Shown: in pieces, positions 26,177 through 35,119 of the stretch
How the letters are laid out: every line of letters begins with the position of its first letter
How positions within the stretch are numbered: position 1 is the stretch's first letter
Origin: Virgibacillus senegalensis
Lineage (GTDB): Bacteria > Bacillota > Bacilli > Bacillales > Amphibacillaceae
DNA: 53,658 bases
Direction: 5' to 3'
NCBI RefSeq assembly: GCF_000821245.2
Contig: NZ_LN611425.1
Location: 1,333,392-1,387,049 of the forward strand
Made by a program: the position numbers and the translations under genes
Notes under the pieces: model-generated
What the model saw: the letters and a program-made list of their open reading frames with translations, nothing else
Told to the model about the DNA's origin: nothing
Database searches by the model: none

Positions 26177-26205
26177 TATGAGCCCCCTCACATATGATTT
26201 GTACT

Positions 26206-26499
26206 TTACGAGGCAATCAATAGATAGAACAGGATAGCGGAACCGATATTGGGAACAGCGGCTTTTAACGAAAACAACATCGTGCCATACCGTTCTTCCC
26301 GAGTCTGTTTCGTTTCCGAATGAACATTTCTTCCATATTGTTGACCGCTGACAAAAACTCCAGATGTCACCCCTGCAAGAGCCAAACAAAGCAATGCAGT
26401 CAAGCCGGTAATCTTATAAAGGTACGTGAAATCAGCTGTAACAAAGGCGGTAATTAGTGCGATGGCAATCCCGATACACCCGAAGTACACAGCCTTCAA
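26206..26499 (-). CDS. DUF5316 family membrane protein
   Basis: A 97-aa protein with three hydrophobic segments, matching my memory of the DUF5316 family. The start is TTG at 26499, preceded by GGGAGGTG. A longer ATG frame begins at 26523 but would swallow that site. Probably co-transcribed with the 60-aa protein. Confidence 0.7.
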   Translation of the reverse strand: MKAVYFGCIGIAIALITAFVTADFTYLYKITGLTALLCLALAGVTSGVFVSGQQYGRNVHSETKQTREERYGTMLFSLKAAVPNIGSAILFYLLIAS

Positions 26500-26566
26500 A
26501 CAAAACACCTCCCTCTCCCTCATTACTACCTATACGAATACCATAGCAAAAAAGTTCCAAAAAAAG

Positions 26567-26805
26567 GAGGGGACAGTCCCTCAAACCGCTTATAAGGAGT
26601 ATTGCTCGTTATTTTGGCGATTCGGGGACTGTCCCTCTTTTTGGTTATTTCGCAGTAGAAGGCGGTTTGGGGTCTGACCCCAAACCGCCTTAAACCCCTT
26701 TAAATCAACGTTTGTTTTTTACAAAGCATCCTTAAAGGGCCATCTGGGGTCTGACCCTCCAAAGGGCTATTTTTTGTTATGGCCGCTTGGAGGGACTGAC
26801 CCCTC
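26567..26805. repeat. REP-like palindrome cluster 1
   Basis: Five copies of a GGGG-A/T-C-T/A-G-T/A-CCCC motif: 26567-26582, 26623-26637, a 31-bp palindrome at 26660-26690 (core GGGGTCTGACCCC), 26746-26758 and 26790-26805. The last abuts the stop codon of the helicase gene. Similar clusters occur at 41.7-41.9 and 43.4-43.7 kb. Confidence 0.85.
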
Positions 26806-27947
26806 TAATAAGATTGTAAGGTGCCTTTGTATAGTTTCTTTCGGGTTATCGGGATATTTAATTGGCTGCTGTATCGTTTGAGTTTCTTTTCTTCCTGGTC
26901 AGTGATGATGGACAAGACATTTCCACCTGCGGTACCAAGCCGTCCGGTTCTTCCGGCACGATGAATATATTGGTCTGCTTCTTTCGGCAAATCGATGTTG
27001 ATAATATCGGTAATATCCTTGATATCCAGCCCTCTTCCTGCTACATCTGTCGCCAAAAGAAGATCCAATTCACCTGAGCGGAATGCCTTGATCGTTTTCT
27101 CTCTTTCCTGCTTCTTGGAATCTCCGTGCAGGATACCAGCGTTGACTCCCTTGTATTCCAGCTTTTCAGCAAGGACGGTGAGACTGCCGATATCATTGCC
27201 GAAGGCCAACGCTTTTATATGGTCCTTCCGACGAATCAGTTTGCGCAGTACTTCAAGCTTTTCTCGCGCCTCTACTACTAAATAGCCGTGCTCGACAGGA
27301 GGAGTATCGGTTTCTTCTTTGCCAACACGAATAATGGATGGATCTTCCATCATATACAAGGCAGCCTCCTCCACTGTTTTGGAAATCGTGGCAGAAAACA
27401 CCAGCAGTTGCCGTTCGTTCAAGGTACTTTTGATGATGGATTGAATCGTTTTCTCATGCTCGGAAACCAATAATTGATCTGCTTCATCTAATACGAGTGT
27501 TTTCACTTCATGCATTTTCAGCTTCTTCTTATTGATTAGTTCTTGTACTCTTCCCGGTGTTCCAGCAATGATTTGCGGGCGTTTTTTCAGCTTTTCCAGC
27601 TGGCGTTTGATGTTAGCTCCGCCGATAAGCGATGCACTTCCGATACCACTGCCGGCAGCCCAGGTTTGGATTTCCTGATGAATTTGCATGACCAGTTCAT
27701 GTGAAGAAGCGAGAATCACTGCTTGTACATGCTTTTTCTCAGGATCCACCTTTTGTAAAAGCGGCAATATGTAAGCAAGCGTCTTCCCACTGCCTGTCGG
27801 TGATTCTGCAATCACATCTTTTCCTTGCAGTATCTCGGGAATTGCTTTTTTCTGAATTGCTGTTGGCTCTGTAAAACCAGCTTTTTCCCAAGCCGCACGC
27901 AAATACGGACGGGGATTTGAAAATAACGTATCGATTCCTTGTACCAT
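26805..27947 (-). CDS. yfmL: DEAD-box RNA helicase YfmL
   Basis: A 380-aa compact DEAD-box helicase without a C-terminal extension: Q motif PTAIQKKA, Walker A SPTGSGKT (49-56), TPGR, DEAD in VLDEADQLL, SAT, and HRAGRTGR. Length and layout match Bacillus YfmL, which acts in ribosome assembly. The ATG at 27947 has AAAGGA 11 bases upstream. The stop codon lies inside a REP-like repeat. Confidence 0.88.
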   Translation of the reverse strand: MVQGIDTLFSNPRPYLRAAWEKAGFTEPTAIQKKAIPEILQGKDVIAESPTGSGKTLAYILPLLQKVDPEKKHVQAVILASSHELVMQIHQEIQTWAAGSGIGSASLIGGANIKRQLEKLKKRPQIIAGTPGRVQELINKKKLKMHEVKTLVLDEADQLLVSEHEKTIQSIIKSTLNERQLLVFSATISKTVEEAALYMMEDPSIIRVGKEETDTPPVEHGYLVVEAREKLEVLRKLIRRKDHIKALAFGNDIGSLTVLAEKLEYKGVNAGILHGDSKKQEREKTIKAFRSGELDLLLATDVAGRGLDIKDITDIINIDLPKEADQYIHRAGRTGRLGTAGGNVLSIITDQEEKKLKRYSSQLNIPITRKKLYKGTLQSY

Positions 27948-28071
27948 GTATAAAAAAATCCTTTCTGTTTTCTCTATTCATTTCGTTTCTAGTATGAGCG
28001 CTAAAATTACACCCTACTCCTGTCTATTATAAGCTATAATACAACCAAACCGTTAATAGGGGGAATAAAAC

Positions 28072-28533
28072 ATGAACATTCGTGAAACAAGCGATTACCA
28101 AACCATCGCAAAACTGAACGAAACCGTACACCAGCTTCACAGACAGCTTCATCCCGATATCTTCGCTGAATACAATCCCGAAAAAGCGCTTGATTTCTTT
28201 GAAAGCATCGTCGACAAACCGGAGTTCACTTTTTTACTCGTCGAGGAGAATGAACAGCCAGCTGGTTTCGCTTGGATCGAACAAAGAACTTATCCAGGAA
28301 TTGCCTATCTGGAAACATATCACTCCATTTACGTCCATCAAATTAGTATTGAAAATGCCTATCAAAACAAAGGGTTTGGCTCTAGGTTAATGGAAGAAAT
28401 TTTCAACAGAGCAGCGTCAGAAGGAATAAATCGTGTTGAATTGGACTATTGGACCGCCAATGAATCAGCCAAGACTTTTTATCATCACAAGGGCTTCCAG
28501 CCGTACCGCGAAACTGTTTATAAGCAGTTATGA
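28072..28533 (+). CDS. GNAT family N-acetyltransferase
   Basis: A 153-aa acetyltransferase with the acetyl-CoA loop YQNKGFGSRLM and the C-terminal ELDYWTANESAKTFYHHKGF. The substrate is unknown. The ATG follows TAGGGGGAATAAAAC. It is divergent from yfmL. Confidence 0.88.
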   Translation: MNIRETSDYQTIAKLNETVHQLHRQLHPDIFAEYNPEKALDFFESIVDKPEFTFLLVEENEQPAGFAWIEQRTYPGIAYLETYHSIYVHQISIENAYQNKGFGSRLMEEIFNRAASEGINRVELDYWTANESAKTFYHHKGFQPYRETVYKQL

Positions 28534-28590
28534 ATAGCTCCACCTATAGAGAGAATTCCCGCCGTAAAGCACATCTTCCTAAGACTAACA

Positions 28591-28618
28591 AAAACCGGCA
28601 GCTTACCTGCCGGTTTTT
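28591..28618. terminator. Bidirectional terminator
   Basis: A 12-bp inverted repeat (28591-28601 with 28607-28618) between the convergent GNAT and BCCT genes, with A and T flanks. Confidence 0.88.
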
Positions 28619-30126
28619 CAACTTGTCGGATGCTTGCCGAACTCTTCCCGAAGCCCTTTGATCAACGACACAATCATCACGAGAATGATCACTGTGAACG
28701 GCATCGCAGTCATAATCGCCACTGCGCGCAGTGCTTCCAGTCCTCCGCTTAGAAGCAAAACCGCTGCCGTGATCGAGATCAGAAAACCCCAGGAAAGCTT
28801 CGTCAGCGTCTTAGGATTCAGTGTACCTTTTGAAGACAAAACACTTAACACATAACTTGCAGAATCAGCTGAAGTAATGAAGAAAATCGTAATCAACAAA
28901 ATACCCAATATATTCAACACCAATCCAATCGGAAGGTTGCCGAGCATCATGAAGAATGCCACTTCCTCATGCTGTTGCGCTCTGGAGGCAATGTCGATGC
29001 CTTCGCTGATTTGCATATGCAAGCCGGTGCCGCCCATGATGGAAAACCATATCGCCCCAAGCAAAGCCGGGACAAACAAGACACCGAAAACGAACTCTCT
29101 GATCGTCCTGCCTCGTGAAATACGGGCAATAAACGTCCCGACATAGGGTCCCCAGGCAATGACCCAGGCCCAAAAGAAAATCGTCCATTGTCCCCGCCAG
29201 GAACCATCCGAATAAGGGGACAACGATAAGCTTAGTGGGATATATTGACCGATATACTGCCCGACCGCCGTCGTAAAGCTTTCCAGCAAAAAGGCGGTCG
29301 GTCCGAGGACCAGTATGAAAACCATCAGTACCCCTGCGATGATAATATTGCTTGTGCTTAAGTAGCGCATGCCTTTGTTTACCCCGGAAACCGCCGAGGT
29401 GATGAACAAGCCAGTGACAACTGCAATGATAATCAACTGTGCCACTTTACTATTCGGCGTTCCGAAGACTTCGGAAATTCCGCCGCTCACTTGCATGGCG
29501 CTGAGTCCAAAGGTGGTGGCCACTCCGATTGCAGTGGCAAGCGTGGCAAAAATGTTGATCACTTTTCCCACTACTCCATCCGTCCGTTCGCCAAGCAAAG
29601 GATAAAAGGCATGGCTGATCAACCCGGGCCGATTTCTCCTGAATTTAAAAAACGCCATCGATAAGCCGATGATCGCAAATACTCCCCAGGGCTGGAGCGC
29701 CCAATGGAAGACACTGTAAGTCAATGCAGCTTTGGCTGCTTCATTTGTTTCCGCCTCGTAGCCCGGCGGCGGTTCTACATAATGCAGAACCGGTTCTGCC
29801 ACGCCCCAGAAAACAAGACCGACACCCATCCCGGCCGCGAACAAAAGCCCGAGCCAGGTGAAAAAGGAGTAAGAGGGCTTGCTGTCAGGCTTGCCCAGCT
29901 TCAAATGCCGGTAAGGACCGATGGCAAGGTATAAGCAAGTTAACACAAAAATCGTCGTAGCCAGCATGTAAAACCAGCTGAAGTAATTGCGCATCCAATG
30001 TAGACCGGCTGTCGATGCCTGGCTCAACTGCTCCGGAAAAACGACTCCCCAAGCGACGAACAATACGATGATGCAAAAGCTGACGTAAAAAACGACACCA
30101 GGCGCTTTCTTTTTCGCTCTGTCCAT
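28618..30126 (-). CDS. BCCT family osmolyte transporter (second copy)
   Basis: A 502-aa BCCT carrier with GMGVGLVFWGVAEP (99-112), TIFFWAWVIAWGPYVGTF followed by ARISRGRTIREF, and TSADSASYV. It is clearly diverged from the copy at 2.0 kb, so the two probably differ in substrate or salinity response. Twelve membrane segments are expected. The ATG has AAGAGGTGGAAAT. Monocistronic. Two BCCT genes in 54 kb suit a salt-tolerant life. Confidence 0.92.
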   Translation of the reverse strand: MDRAKKKAPGVVFYVSFCIIVLFVAWGVVFPEQLSQASTAGLHWMRNYFSWFYMLATTIFVLTCLYLAIGPYRHLKLGKPDSKPSYSFFTWLGLLFAAGMGVGLVFWGVAEPVLHYVEPPPGYEAETNEAAKAALTYSVFHWALQPWGVFAIIGLSMAFFKFRRNRPGLISHAFYPLLGERTDGVVGKVINIFATLATAIGVATTFGLSAMQVSGGISEVFGTPNSKVAQLIIIAVVTGLFITSAVSGVNKGMRYLSTSNIIIAGVLMVFILVLGPTAFLLESFTTAVGQYIGQYIPLSLSLSPYSDGSWRGQWTIFFWAWVIAWGPYVGTFIARISRGRTIREFVFGVLFVPALLGAIWFSIMGGTGLHMQISEGIDIASRAQQHEEVAFFMMLGNLPIGLVLNILGILLITIFFITSADSASYVLSVLSSKGTLNPKTLTKLSWGFLISITAAVLLLSGGLEALRAVAIMTAMPFTVIILVMIVSLIKGLREEFGKHPTS

Positions 30127-30296
30127 ATTTCCACCTCTTTTCTTCGGTACAGCTCATCCTTTATGCTGTACCCATTCCCGAAAAGAGATAAAACAGACGG
30201 ACATAGTCAACAAAAGAAGTAAGCAGTTATACAGATACACATCAACCCCTGCCCATTCATATAGTAAAACCACCACAACTTACCGGGGGTGCTGTT

Positions 30297-30821
30297 ATGC
30301 ACAATCTTCCTGCAGCCGATTTGGGAATCATGGCCGAGCACTTATCTGCGCACAAGGGAATTATCCATAAACTGAACGTTTACCAGCGAATGGTCCAGTC
30401 GCCACAATTGAAAAAAATCATCCGTCAGCAGGCCAATGCCATGCAGGGTCATGTCCATATCATGCTCGCTTTTATTGATCCTGCTTATCATGAACCGATT
30501 GAGGTACCGCCTTTATATGTATTCGAGGAAAAAGGATATGAAAACTGGCAAAATGGAGAAGCGGGAGAAAACGACCAGTGGATAGCCTTGGAGGTCCATT
30601 CCACGGCTAAGCAAATGGCTGACGACAATTTTTCTTCTGCTTTGATGATGAAGGACATGGCGGTGAGAAATGCCCATGTAGAGATGGCTCTGCAGCAGAC
30701 AGAGCTACTTAGAAGATATGACGCCTTTCTGGAGGAAATGGGCTGGATGTATGTTCCACTTTCCGACATAAAATCGCAACAAGACACCTACCGGCATTTC
30801 TATCAGGCTTTTTACTCGTAA
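30297..30821 (+). CDS. Spore-coat CotF-like protein
   Basis: A 174-aa helical protein of the CotF/ferritin-like spore coat family (helices with LSAHKGIIHKLNVY, NAMQGHVHIML, DMAVRNAHVEMALQQTE). It probably assembles in the spore coat or inner shell. ACCGGGGGTGCTGTT precedes the ATG. The gene two away (31412-31795) is also coat-like. Confidence 0.72.
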   Translation: MHNLPAADLGIMAEHLSAHKGIIHKLNVYQRMVQSPQLKKIIRQQANAMQGHVHIMLAFIDPAYHEPIEVPPLYVFEEKGYENWQNGEAGENDQWIALEVHSTAKQMADDNFSSALMMKDMAVRNAHVEMALQQTELLRRYDAFLEEMGWMYVPLSDIKSQQDTYRHFYQAFYS

Positions 30822-30833
30822 AAAAACAATCAA

Positions 30834-31322
30834 TCAATTCAAATGCAGCAATCGGTAAATCGTTTGCTGTTCACCGAAACGTTCGACTGATCGTGACTCT
30901 TCCATTCCCAACCTTTCCAAAAACCGTCTTGATCGTTCATTTTCCGTTTGTGTTTCTGCCACTATTTCTGGAAGCCCCAAAGCAGCAAACCCATGATTGA
31001 TTACGGCTTTGACAGCTTCTGTTGCATAGCCCTTCCCCCAAAACGCAGGGAGAAATTGATACGATACCTCGGTAGCATTCCCATCGTGATGGAGATCGAG
31101 CGAAACCGTGCCGATAAAGCTCTCCGTTGATTTCTCCCTTACCGCCCAATGGCAAGAGGGCGTACCAGAGGCAAATAACTGCTGAAAGTTTTCCCTGATT
31201 TTATGTTCCGGTACCGTGCCGCCAAGATATTTTCTCACTTTCTCATTTCGGTAAAGCTGCAGAATCCCTTTGTAATCACCAGGCTGTAACAGTCGCAATA
31301 TACAATGATTTGTCACTAACAC
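30834..31322 (-). CDS. GNAT acetyltransferase, RimJ/RimL type
   Basis: A 162-aa protein with ILRLLQPGDYKGI at the start and the acetyl-CoA loop FWGKGYATEAV, as in RimJ/RimL-like N-acetyltransferases. The substrate could be a ribosomal protein N-terminus or a small amine. The start is GTG at 31322 or 31316; AAGGAG overlaps the first, so 31316 is equally likely. Confidence 0.87.
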   Translation of the reverse strand: MLVTNHCILRLLQPGDYKGILQLYRNEKVRKYLGGTVPEHKIRENFQQLFASGTPSCHWAVREKSTESFIGTVSLDLHHDGNATEVSYQFLPAFWGKGYATEAVKAVINHGFAALGLPEIVAETQTENERSRRFLERLGMEESRSVERFGEQQTIYRLLHLN

Positions 31323-31411
31323 TCCTTGTCAACTCCTTATAGACCGCATAATCGGGATGTTGGCGGCATACATATAAAGCCATACATCAATGGAAGGAAC
31401 GTGATAGGAAT

Positions 31412-31795
31412 ATGGAAGAAAACGATCGTTCCCAGCTGAACGCTGAATCGGAAAGCCGCGGCGGAACACCTGAAGAAACCCCTGTGATGCTGCAGCCGAT
31501 TGTCCAGCCGGCATATATCAACCAAATGCCCTCCCCTACCACTCCCGTTTACTCAGTCCCGGCTTTGCCCCAGCCTACACAGTATATGGCCCCTTTCGAA
31601 CCCGTCTATGTCGATCACCTAAGCCGGCACCAAGGCCAGCAAATCAGCGTGATGACCACTGCAGGAAAAGTGGAGGGGCTGCTTAGTGGCGTTGCTGTGG
31701 ATCATATCCAATTGAACATAAGTAAAACGCGGGCACTTCATATCCGGATTTCGCAGATTGTATATTTTGAAGGGCTGCCGATTACGTACCGTTAA
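31412..31795 (+). CDS. DUF2642-domain spore coat-like protein
   Basis: A 127-aa protein. The first 65 residues are a low-complexity Pro/Gln/Tyr-rich tail (PALPQPTQYMAPFEP), as in spore coat proteins. The C-terminal 60 (LSRHQGQQISVMTTAGKVEG; IQLNISKTRALHIRISQI) match DUF2642, an Sm-like beta domain found in Bacillus coat and YuzF-like proteins. AAGGAACGTGATAGGAAT precedes the ATG. Confidence 0.78.
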   Translation: MEENDRSQLNAESESRGGTPEETPVMLQPIVQPAYINQMPSPTTPVYSVPALPQPTQYMAPFEPVYVDHLSRHQGQQISVMTTAGKVEGLLSGVAVDHIQLNISKTRALHIRISQIVYFEGLPITYR

Positions 31796-31952
31796 TGCCC
31801 AATCGGCTTCTGTATCCATCCCTCCTGCTCTCCTTACAAAATTACTAGTAAAATCACCGAAAATCCTGCAAAATAAAGAAAATTTTAAAAGGAAAGCAGC
31901 AGGTTAAGTCGAATTAAATCAGGAGGCAACTATTCGGAATAGAGGTGATTAC

Positions 31953-32411
31953 ATGTGCACAACTAAAACCCCTAAACTTCCGCTGACAGCAGAAGAGAGA
32001 AGCTGCTTAAGAAAAGCGAAGATAAGACTCAATCAGATTGCCAATTTAGAGTTAAAAACGCTATCTGATTTAATGGATATCACTTATGATCGAGCCCGAT
32101 TGTTAAAAGGATTGGCAACCTTCCAGCAAATACCGTCGATCGGCTGCCGGATGGCTGAAAATCTGGTGCATTACCTCGGGAAGTACTCGTTCGAGGATGT
32201 ACGTGGCGAAAATCCGGCTGAATTACTGGATTGCCTGGAAAAGAAGCTCCGTACACCAGTTGATCCGTGTGTAGAGGATCAGCTTCGCTGTGTGGTATAT
32301 TATGCAGAAAACCCGGACAGCAAGAAACAGTGGTTTGAATTTACCGCTGAAAGAAAAAATTTTCGTGAGAGACATGGTTATCCTTCCTCGAGGCCAAAGC
32401 CGGTCGGGTAA
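31953..32411 (+). CDS. Cdd1/pathogenicity-locus family HhH protein
   Basis: A 152-aa protein: a hydrophilic N-terminus, then a helix-hairpin-helix segment (FQQIPSIGCRMAENLVHYLG) and a Cys-containing C-terminal half. It matches the Cdd1 (pathogenicity locus) family of unknown function. GAGGTGATTAC precedes the ATG. The GNAT gene follows after 18 bases in the same operon. Confidence 0.8.
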   Translation: MCTTKTPKLPLTAEERSCLRKAKIRLNQIANLELKTLSDLMDITYDRARLLKGLATFQQIPSIGCRMAENLVHYLGKYSFEDVRGENPAELLDCLEKKLRTPVDPCVEDQLRCVVYYAENPDSKKQWFEFTAERKNFRERHGYPSSRPKPVG

Positions 32412-32429
32412 TCGTCAAGGAGGAATATC

Positions 32430-32906
32430 TTGAAAATACGTCCATCTTTGCACCAGGATTCACAGCAATTAATGCAGCTGAACAATCTAATCTGGAATGT
32501 AGAAAACACACCACACCCACATAAGTGGGAATCGCTTGCCGCTTATGTGGAACGCTGTCCGCCCGGCAGTCAATACGTCGCTGTAATCGATGAATCTGTT
32601 GCAGGTTTTATCCGTTATCGGAGTCCTATACCGCTAGATTCCAACCGACACGTTTGGGAGTTGGTGATTGGCGTCCATCCAGACTTTCAGGGACAAAAAG
32701 TTGGTTCAACCCTTTTGCGGTTTGTCGAAAAAGAAGCAAAAAAACAGGGCATCCATAAATTATGTCTGCGCGTCCTGGCAACCAATCTCTCAGCAATCCA
32801 CTTTTATGAACGCAACGGATACAGAGAACAGGGAAGATTGGTAGATGAGTTTTTTTTAGATGGAAAGTATGTCGATGACCTGATGATGTACCGGATACTG
32901 AACTGA
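32430..32906 (+). CDS. GNAT family N-acetyltransferase
   Basis: A 158-aa acetyltransferase: VIGVHPDFQGQKVGSTLL (acetyl-CoA loop), HFYERNGYREQGR. It starts with TTG at 32430, preceded by AAGGAGG. Downstream is the split terminator around IS copy B. Confidence 0.88.
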   Translation: MKIRPSLHQDSQQLMQLNNLIWNVENTPHPHKWESLAAYVERCPPGSQYVAVIDESVAGFIRYRSPIPLDSNRHVWELVIGVHPDFQGQKVGSTLLRFVEKEAKKQGIHKLCLRVLATNLSAIHFYERNGYREQGRLVDEFFLDGKYVDDLMMYRILN

Positions 32907-32998
32907 TTTTCACTTAGAAAGAGATAAACAAAAACATGCCAGAGGATTCGAGGGCACTGAAAACTGAAGGTCTTTGAAAAGTAGAATTTTAAAAAAGT

Positions 32999-33042
32999 GT
33001 TCTGTATGAAACTTAATTTCCATACAGAACACCTTTTATTTA
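32999..33042 (-). terminator. IS copy B 3' hairpin
   Basis: GTGTTCTGTATG..CATACAGAACAC repeat followed by T-run on the minus strand, after the transposase remnant. Copy A has a different hairpin sequence in the same place. Confidence 0.7.
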
Positions 33043-33054
33043 TTTTCAAGTGAT

Positions 33055-33143
33055 TTGTGCCCTCTATTCCTTCATTAATTTTAACGATTCGTTTCACATT
33101 AGCTGTGAAAATCGCCATCGATCTTACATCGTATCCCTTCCTT
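33055..33143 (-). pseudogene. Transposase C-terminal stub of IS copy B
   Basis: The leader with its start ATG (near 33133) is fused directly to the last codons of the transposase (SMAIFTANVKRIVKINEGIE); nothing of the catalytic core is left. An in-frame stop follows the ATG almost at once. Confidence 0.75.
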
Positions 33144-33168
33144 TTATGTATTACTTTCCTGGTACAAG

Positions 33169-33215
33169 AAAAAAGAGTGACTTTCTTTTATAAATCAAAG
33201 AAAATCACTCTTTTT
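33169..33215 (-). promoter_or_regulatory. Leader hairpin upstream of the transposase stub
   Basis: An inverted repeat with arms AAAAAAGAGTGA and TCACTCTTTTT sits between the GC-rich segment and the transposase start and ends in T on the minus strand, like an attenuator against read-through transcription. The copy A counterpart (about 14298-14337) has decayed. Confidence 0.6.
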
Positions 33216-33249
33216 CGTTTTACCCTCTGTTGATTCCATGAGGAGCGTT

Positions 33250-33352
33250 CGGTGGTGACGCCTGCGGGAACAGCACGAGCCAAAGATCCACTTGGTCAAG
33301 TGATTTTCTTGACCAAGTTAGCTGAAGCCGTGCCCGCGGCAAGCATCCACCG
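33250..33352 (-). repeat. 103-bp foldable GC-rich segment of the IS, copy B
   Basis: The same length and position within the element as 14164-14266 but in reverse orientation, with conserved outer arms (CGGTGG/CCACCG) and the central CACTTGGTCAAG..CTTGACCAAGT stem. The two copies differ at scattered bases. Confidence 0.75.
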
Positions 33353-33475
33353 ATAAACGATTCGTGAGCATCAACAACAAACTTTAACAGCTCTTTTAGA
33401 TTAGAAAGGACTTTTTCAGTATCCTCGAGGATTCCGGCATGTTTTTTCAATGGAGTAGTTTGGTATATTTTTATG

Positions 33476-35119
33476 TCACCAAAGCCTGAATCCAGGCGAT
33501 CCCGGAGGAGCATTTTCGATAATTTCCATAATCGGGATGGTATAAGCGAACAAGATCAATGCGACGCAAACACCGATCCACAGCTTCCAATTTTCCAGGA
33601 TTGCCGGAGTACGTTCTGCCTGATCCGCCACTTCGCCGATAGGGTACGCTTCCACCCCTTTTGGTGCAAAAAAGCTCAAATGGACGACAATGTAAATCAA
33701 GACGAGAATGCCGATAAACAAGAAGCTCCCTCCGACAGCCATTGCCACTTCATAAGGAATCCACCCCAATGCATCAGGGGAATCACCATATGTCGTATAA
33801 GCGGTTCTTCTCGGGGCCCCTAACAAACCGACCGTATGCATCGCCCCGGACATCATCGCCATCCCTACTACCCAAATGATTGTCTGGATGTTGGCAAGCA
33901 AGTTGATTTTCTTTGTCAAAGTCCGCCCTGTCAAATGCGGGATCAGCCAATAAGCAATTCCGAAAAAGGTCAAAGCGACACTGGTTGCTACCGTTAAGTG
34001 AAAATGACCGGTGACCCAAAGCGTGTTATGAATGACTTGATTCAGTTGGTTACTGGCATTGATGATGCCCCCTGCCCCGGCAGGAATGAATATCAGCATT
34101 CCCATAAATGGCGCAAAGAACCGTGCATCCTTCCATGGCAATTTTTTCACCCATCCGAACAATCCTCTAGCACCCTTCTGCCTGCCGCTCAATTCAAAGG
34201 TGGCAAACAAGGAGAAGGCTGTCATCAACGAAGGGACGATGACCATAAAGGTCAGGGTTACCTGGATAAACTTCCATGTATGCGATACTCCGGATTCGAG
34301 CAATTGATGGTGAAAGCCGACCGGGATCGAAAACAGCAAGAACAAGACAAAGGACAATCTGGCCAACGAATCACTGAAAATTTTTCCACCAATGATTTTC
34401 GGAATGATGACATACCAGCAAATATAAGCAGGCAGCAGCCAAAAATAGACAAGCGGATGGCCGAAATACCAAAACAGAGTGCGGCTCAACAGGACATTGA
34501 TGGTGTCCACCCAGCCGAATGACCATGGAATCAATTGCAGGACGACGGTGGCTGCCACGCCCAGTGTGGCGATCAGCCAAAGCAGCATTGTCATCACTGC
34601 CATGAAACTGAACAACGGAGAAAGCTGACCTGGATTGGCTTTTTTCCAATTACGGTACTGACGGAACATGCCGGCTCCGCTGATCCAGCTTCCGATCACG
34701 ACAAGTGCAAGCCCAATATAAAACCATGGCGAGGCCTGAAGCGGCGCGTAAAACGTGTACAACACACTGGCATCGTTGGTCAAGATCATGATCGTGGTGA
34801 TCACGGTTCCTGTTGTCATGACATAATAGCCGGCCCAGCCAAGTTTTCGCGGTCCTTCAGCCAGCGTTCCCGTTGTTTTGCTGATACCCGAGTACAAAAA
34901 TCCAATAATAAAATAAGTAGTGAATACAAGTGCTAACAGAACGCCATGGGCGGTCAACAGCTGATAATAGCCAATCCCCGCCGGCAATGTGATCGCTCCG
35001 CTGCGGACGAAGGTTTGCAGCAGTCCGGCAATCCCTCCAAGCAATACGGCGATAAAGCCTACATAAATATGGGCAAGACTCAATTTCGCATCTTTCCGAT
35101 TGATCAACGTGGTTTCCAT
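33476..35119 (-). CDS. cbaA: ba3-type cytochrome c oxidase subunit I
   Basis: A 547-aa heme-copper oxidase large subunit of the B (ba3) type. Low-spin heme ligand in LLTAHGVLLAL; CuB/Tyr motif GHPLVYFWLLPAY; the CuB pair in VGFHHQLLE; heme ligands in VTGHFHLTVA. It has about 13 membrane segments. It reduces O2 to water and pumps protons with high O2 affinity. The ATG directly follows the subunit II stop, with GAGGTGAATTAA. Third gene of the operon. A predicted Fnr site lies upstream of the first gene. Confidence 0.95.
   Translation of the reverse strand: METTLINRKDAKLSLAHIYVGFIAVLLGGIAGLLQTFVRSGAITLPAGIGYYQLLTAHGVLLALVFTTYFIIGFLYSGISKTTGTLAEGPRKLGWAGYYVMTTGTVITTIMILTNDASVLYTFYAPLQASPWFYIGLALVVIGSWISGAGMFRQYRNWKKANPGQLSPLFSFMAVMTMLLWLIATLGVAATVVLQLIPWSFGWVDTINVLLSRTLFWYFGHPLVYFWLLPAYICWYVIIPKIIGGKIFSDSLARLSFVLFLLFSIPVGFHHQLLESGVSHTWKFIQVTLTFMVIVPSLMTAFSLFATFELSGRQKGARGLFGWVKKLPWKDARFFAPFMGMLIFIPAGAGGIINASNQLNQVIHNTLWVTGHFHLTVATSVALTFFGIAYWLIPHLTGRTLTKKINLLANIQTIIWVVGMAMMSGAMHTVGLLGAPRRTAYTTYGDSPDALGWIPYEVAMAVGGSFLFIGILVLIYIVVHLSFFAPKGVEAYPIGEVADQAERTPAILENWKLWIGVCVALILFAYTIPIMEIIENAPPGSPGFRLW

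Larger units (their letters stand above)
32950..33426 (-). mobile_element. IS1182-type deletion derivative, copy B (477 bp)
   Basis: The element is bounded by inverted repeats GAGGGCACTGAAAA (32950) and GAGGATACTGAAAA (inward from 33426), with an exact 8-bp direct repeat GAGGATTC outside (32942-32949 and 33427-33434). It holds the foldable GC-rich segment, a hairpin leader, a stub of transposase and a terminator. The transposase is nearly all deleted, so any movement would need help from a full-length copy elsewhere. Confidence 0.85.
32932..33444. terminator. Terminator split by IS copy B
   Basis: The arms AAACATGCC (32932-32940) and GGCATGTTT (33436-33444) form a normal terminator stem once the 477-bp element and one copy of its 8-bp target duplication are removed, leaving a 10-base loop. 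It would have served the convergent GNAT and ba3 oxidase operons. Confidence 0.8.

Noticed and set aside
32804-33118. 104-codon minus-strand frame with transposase similarity
   Set aside because: Only the first residues belong to the transposase; the rest runs out of the IS into the antisense strand of the GNAT gene.
33998-34936. Long frames on the opposite strand of the ba3 oxidase gene
   Set aside because: Shadow frames of a strongly supported gene; no ribosome sites and no sensible protein sequence.
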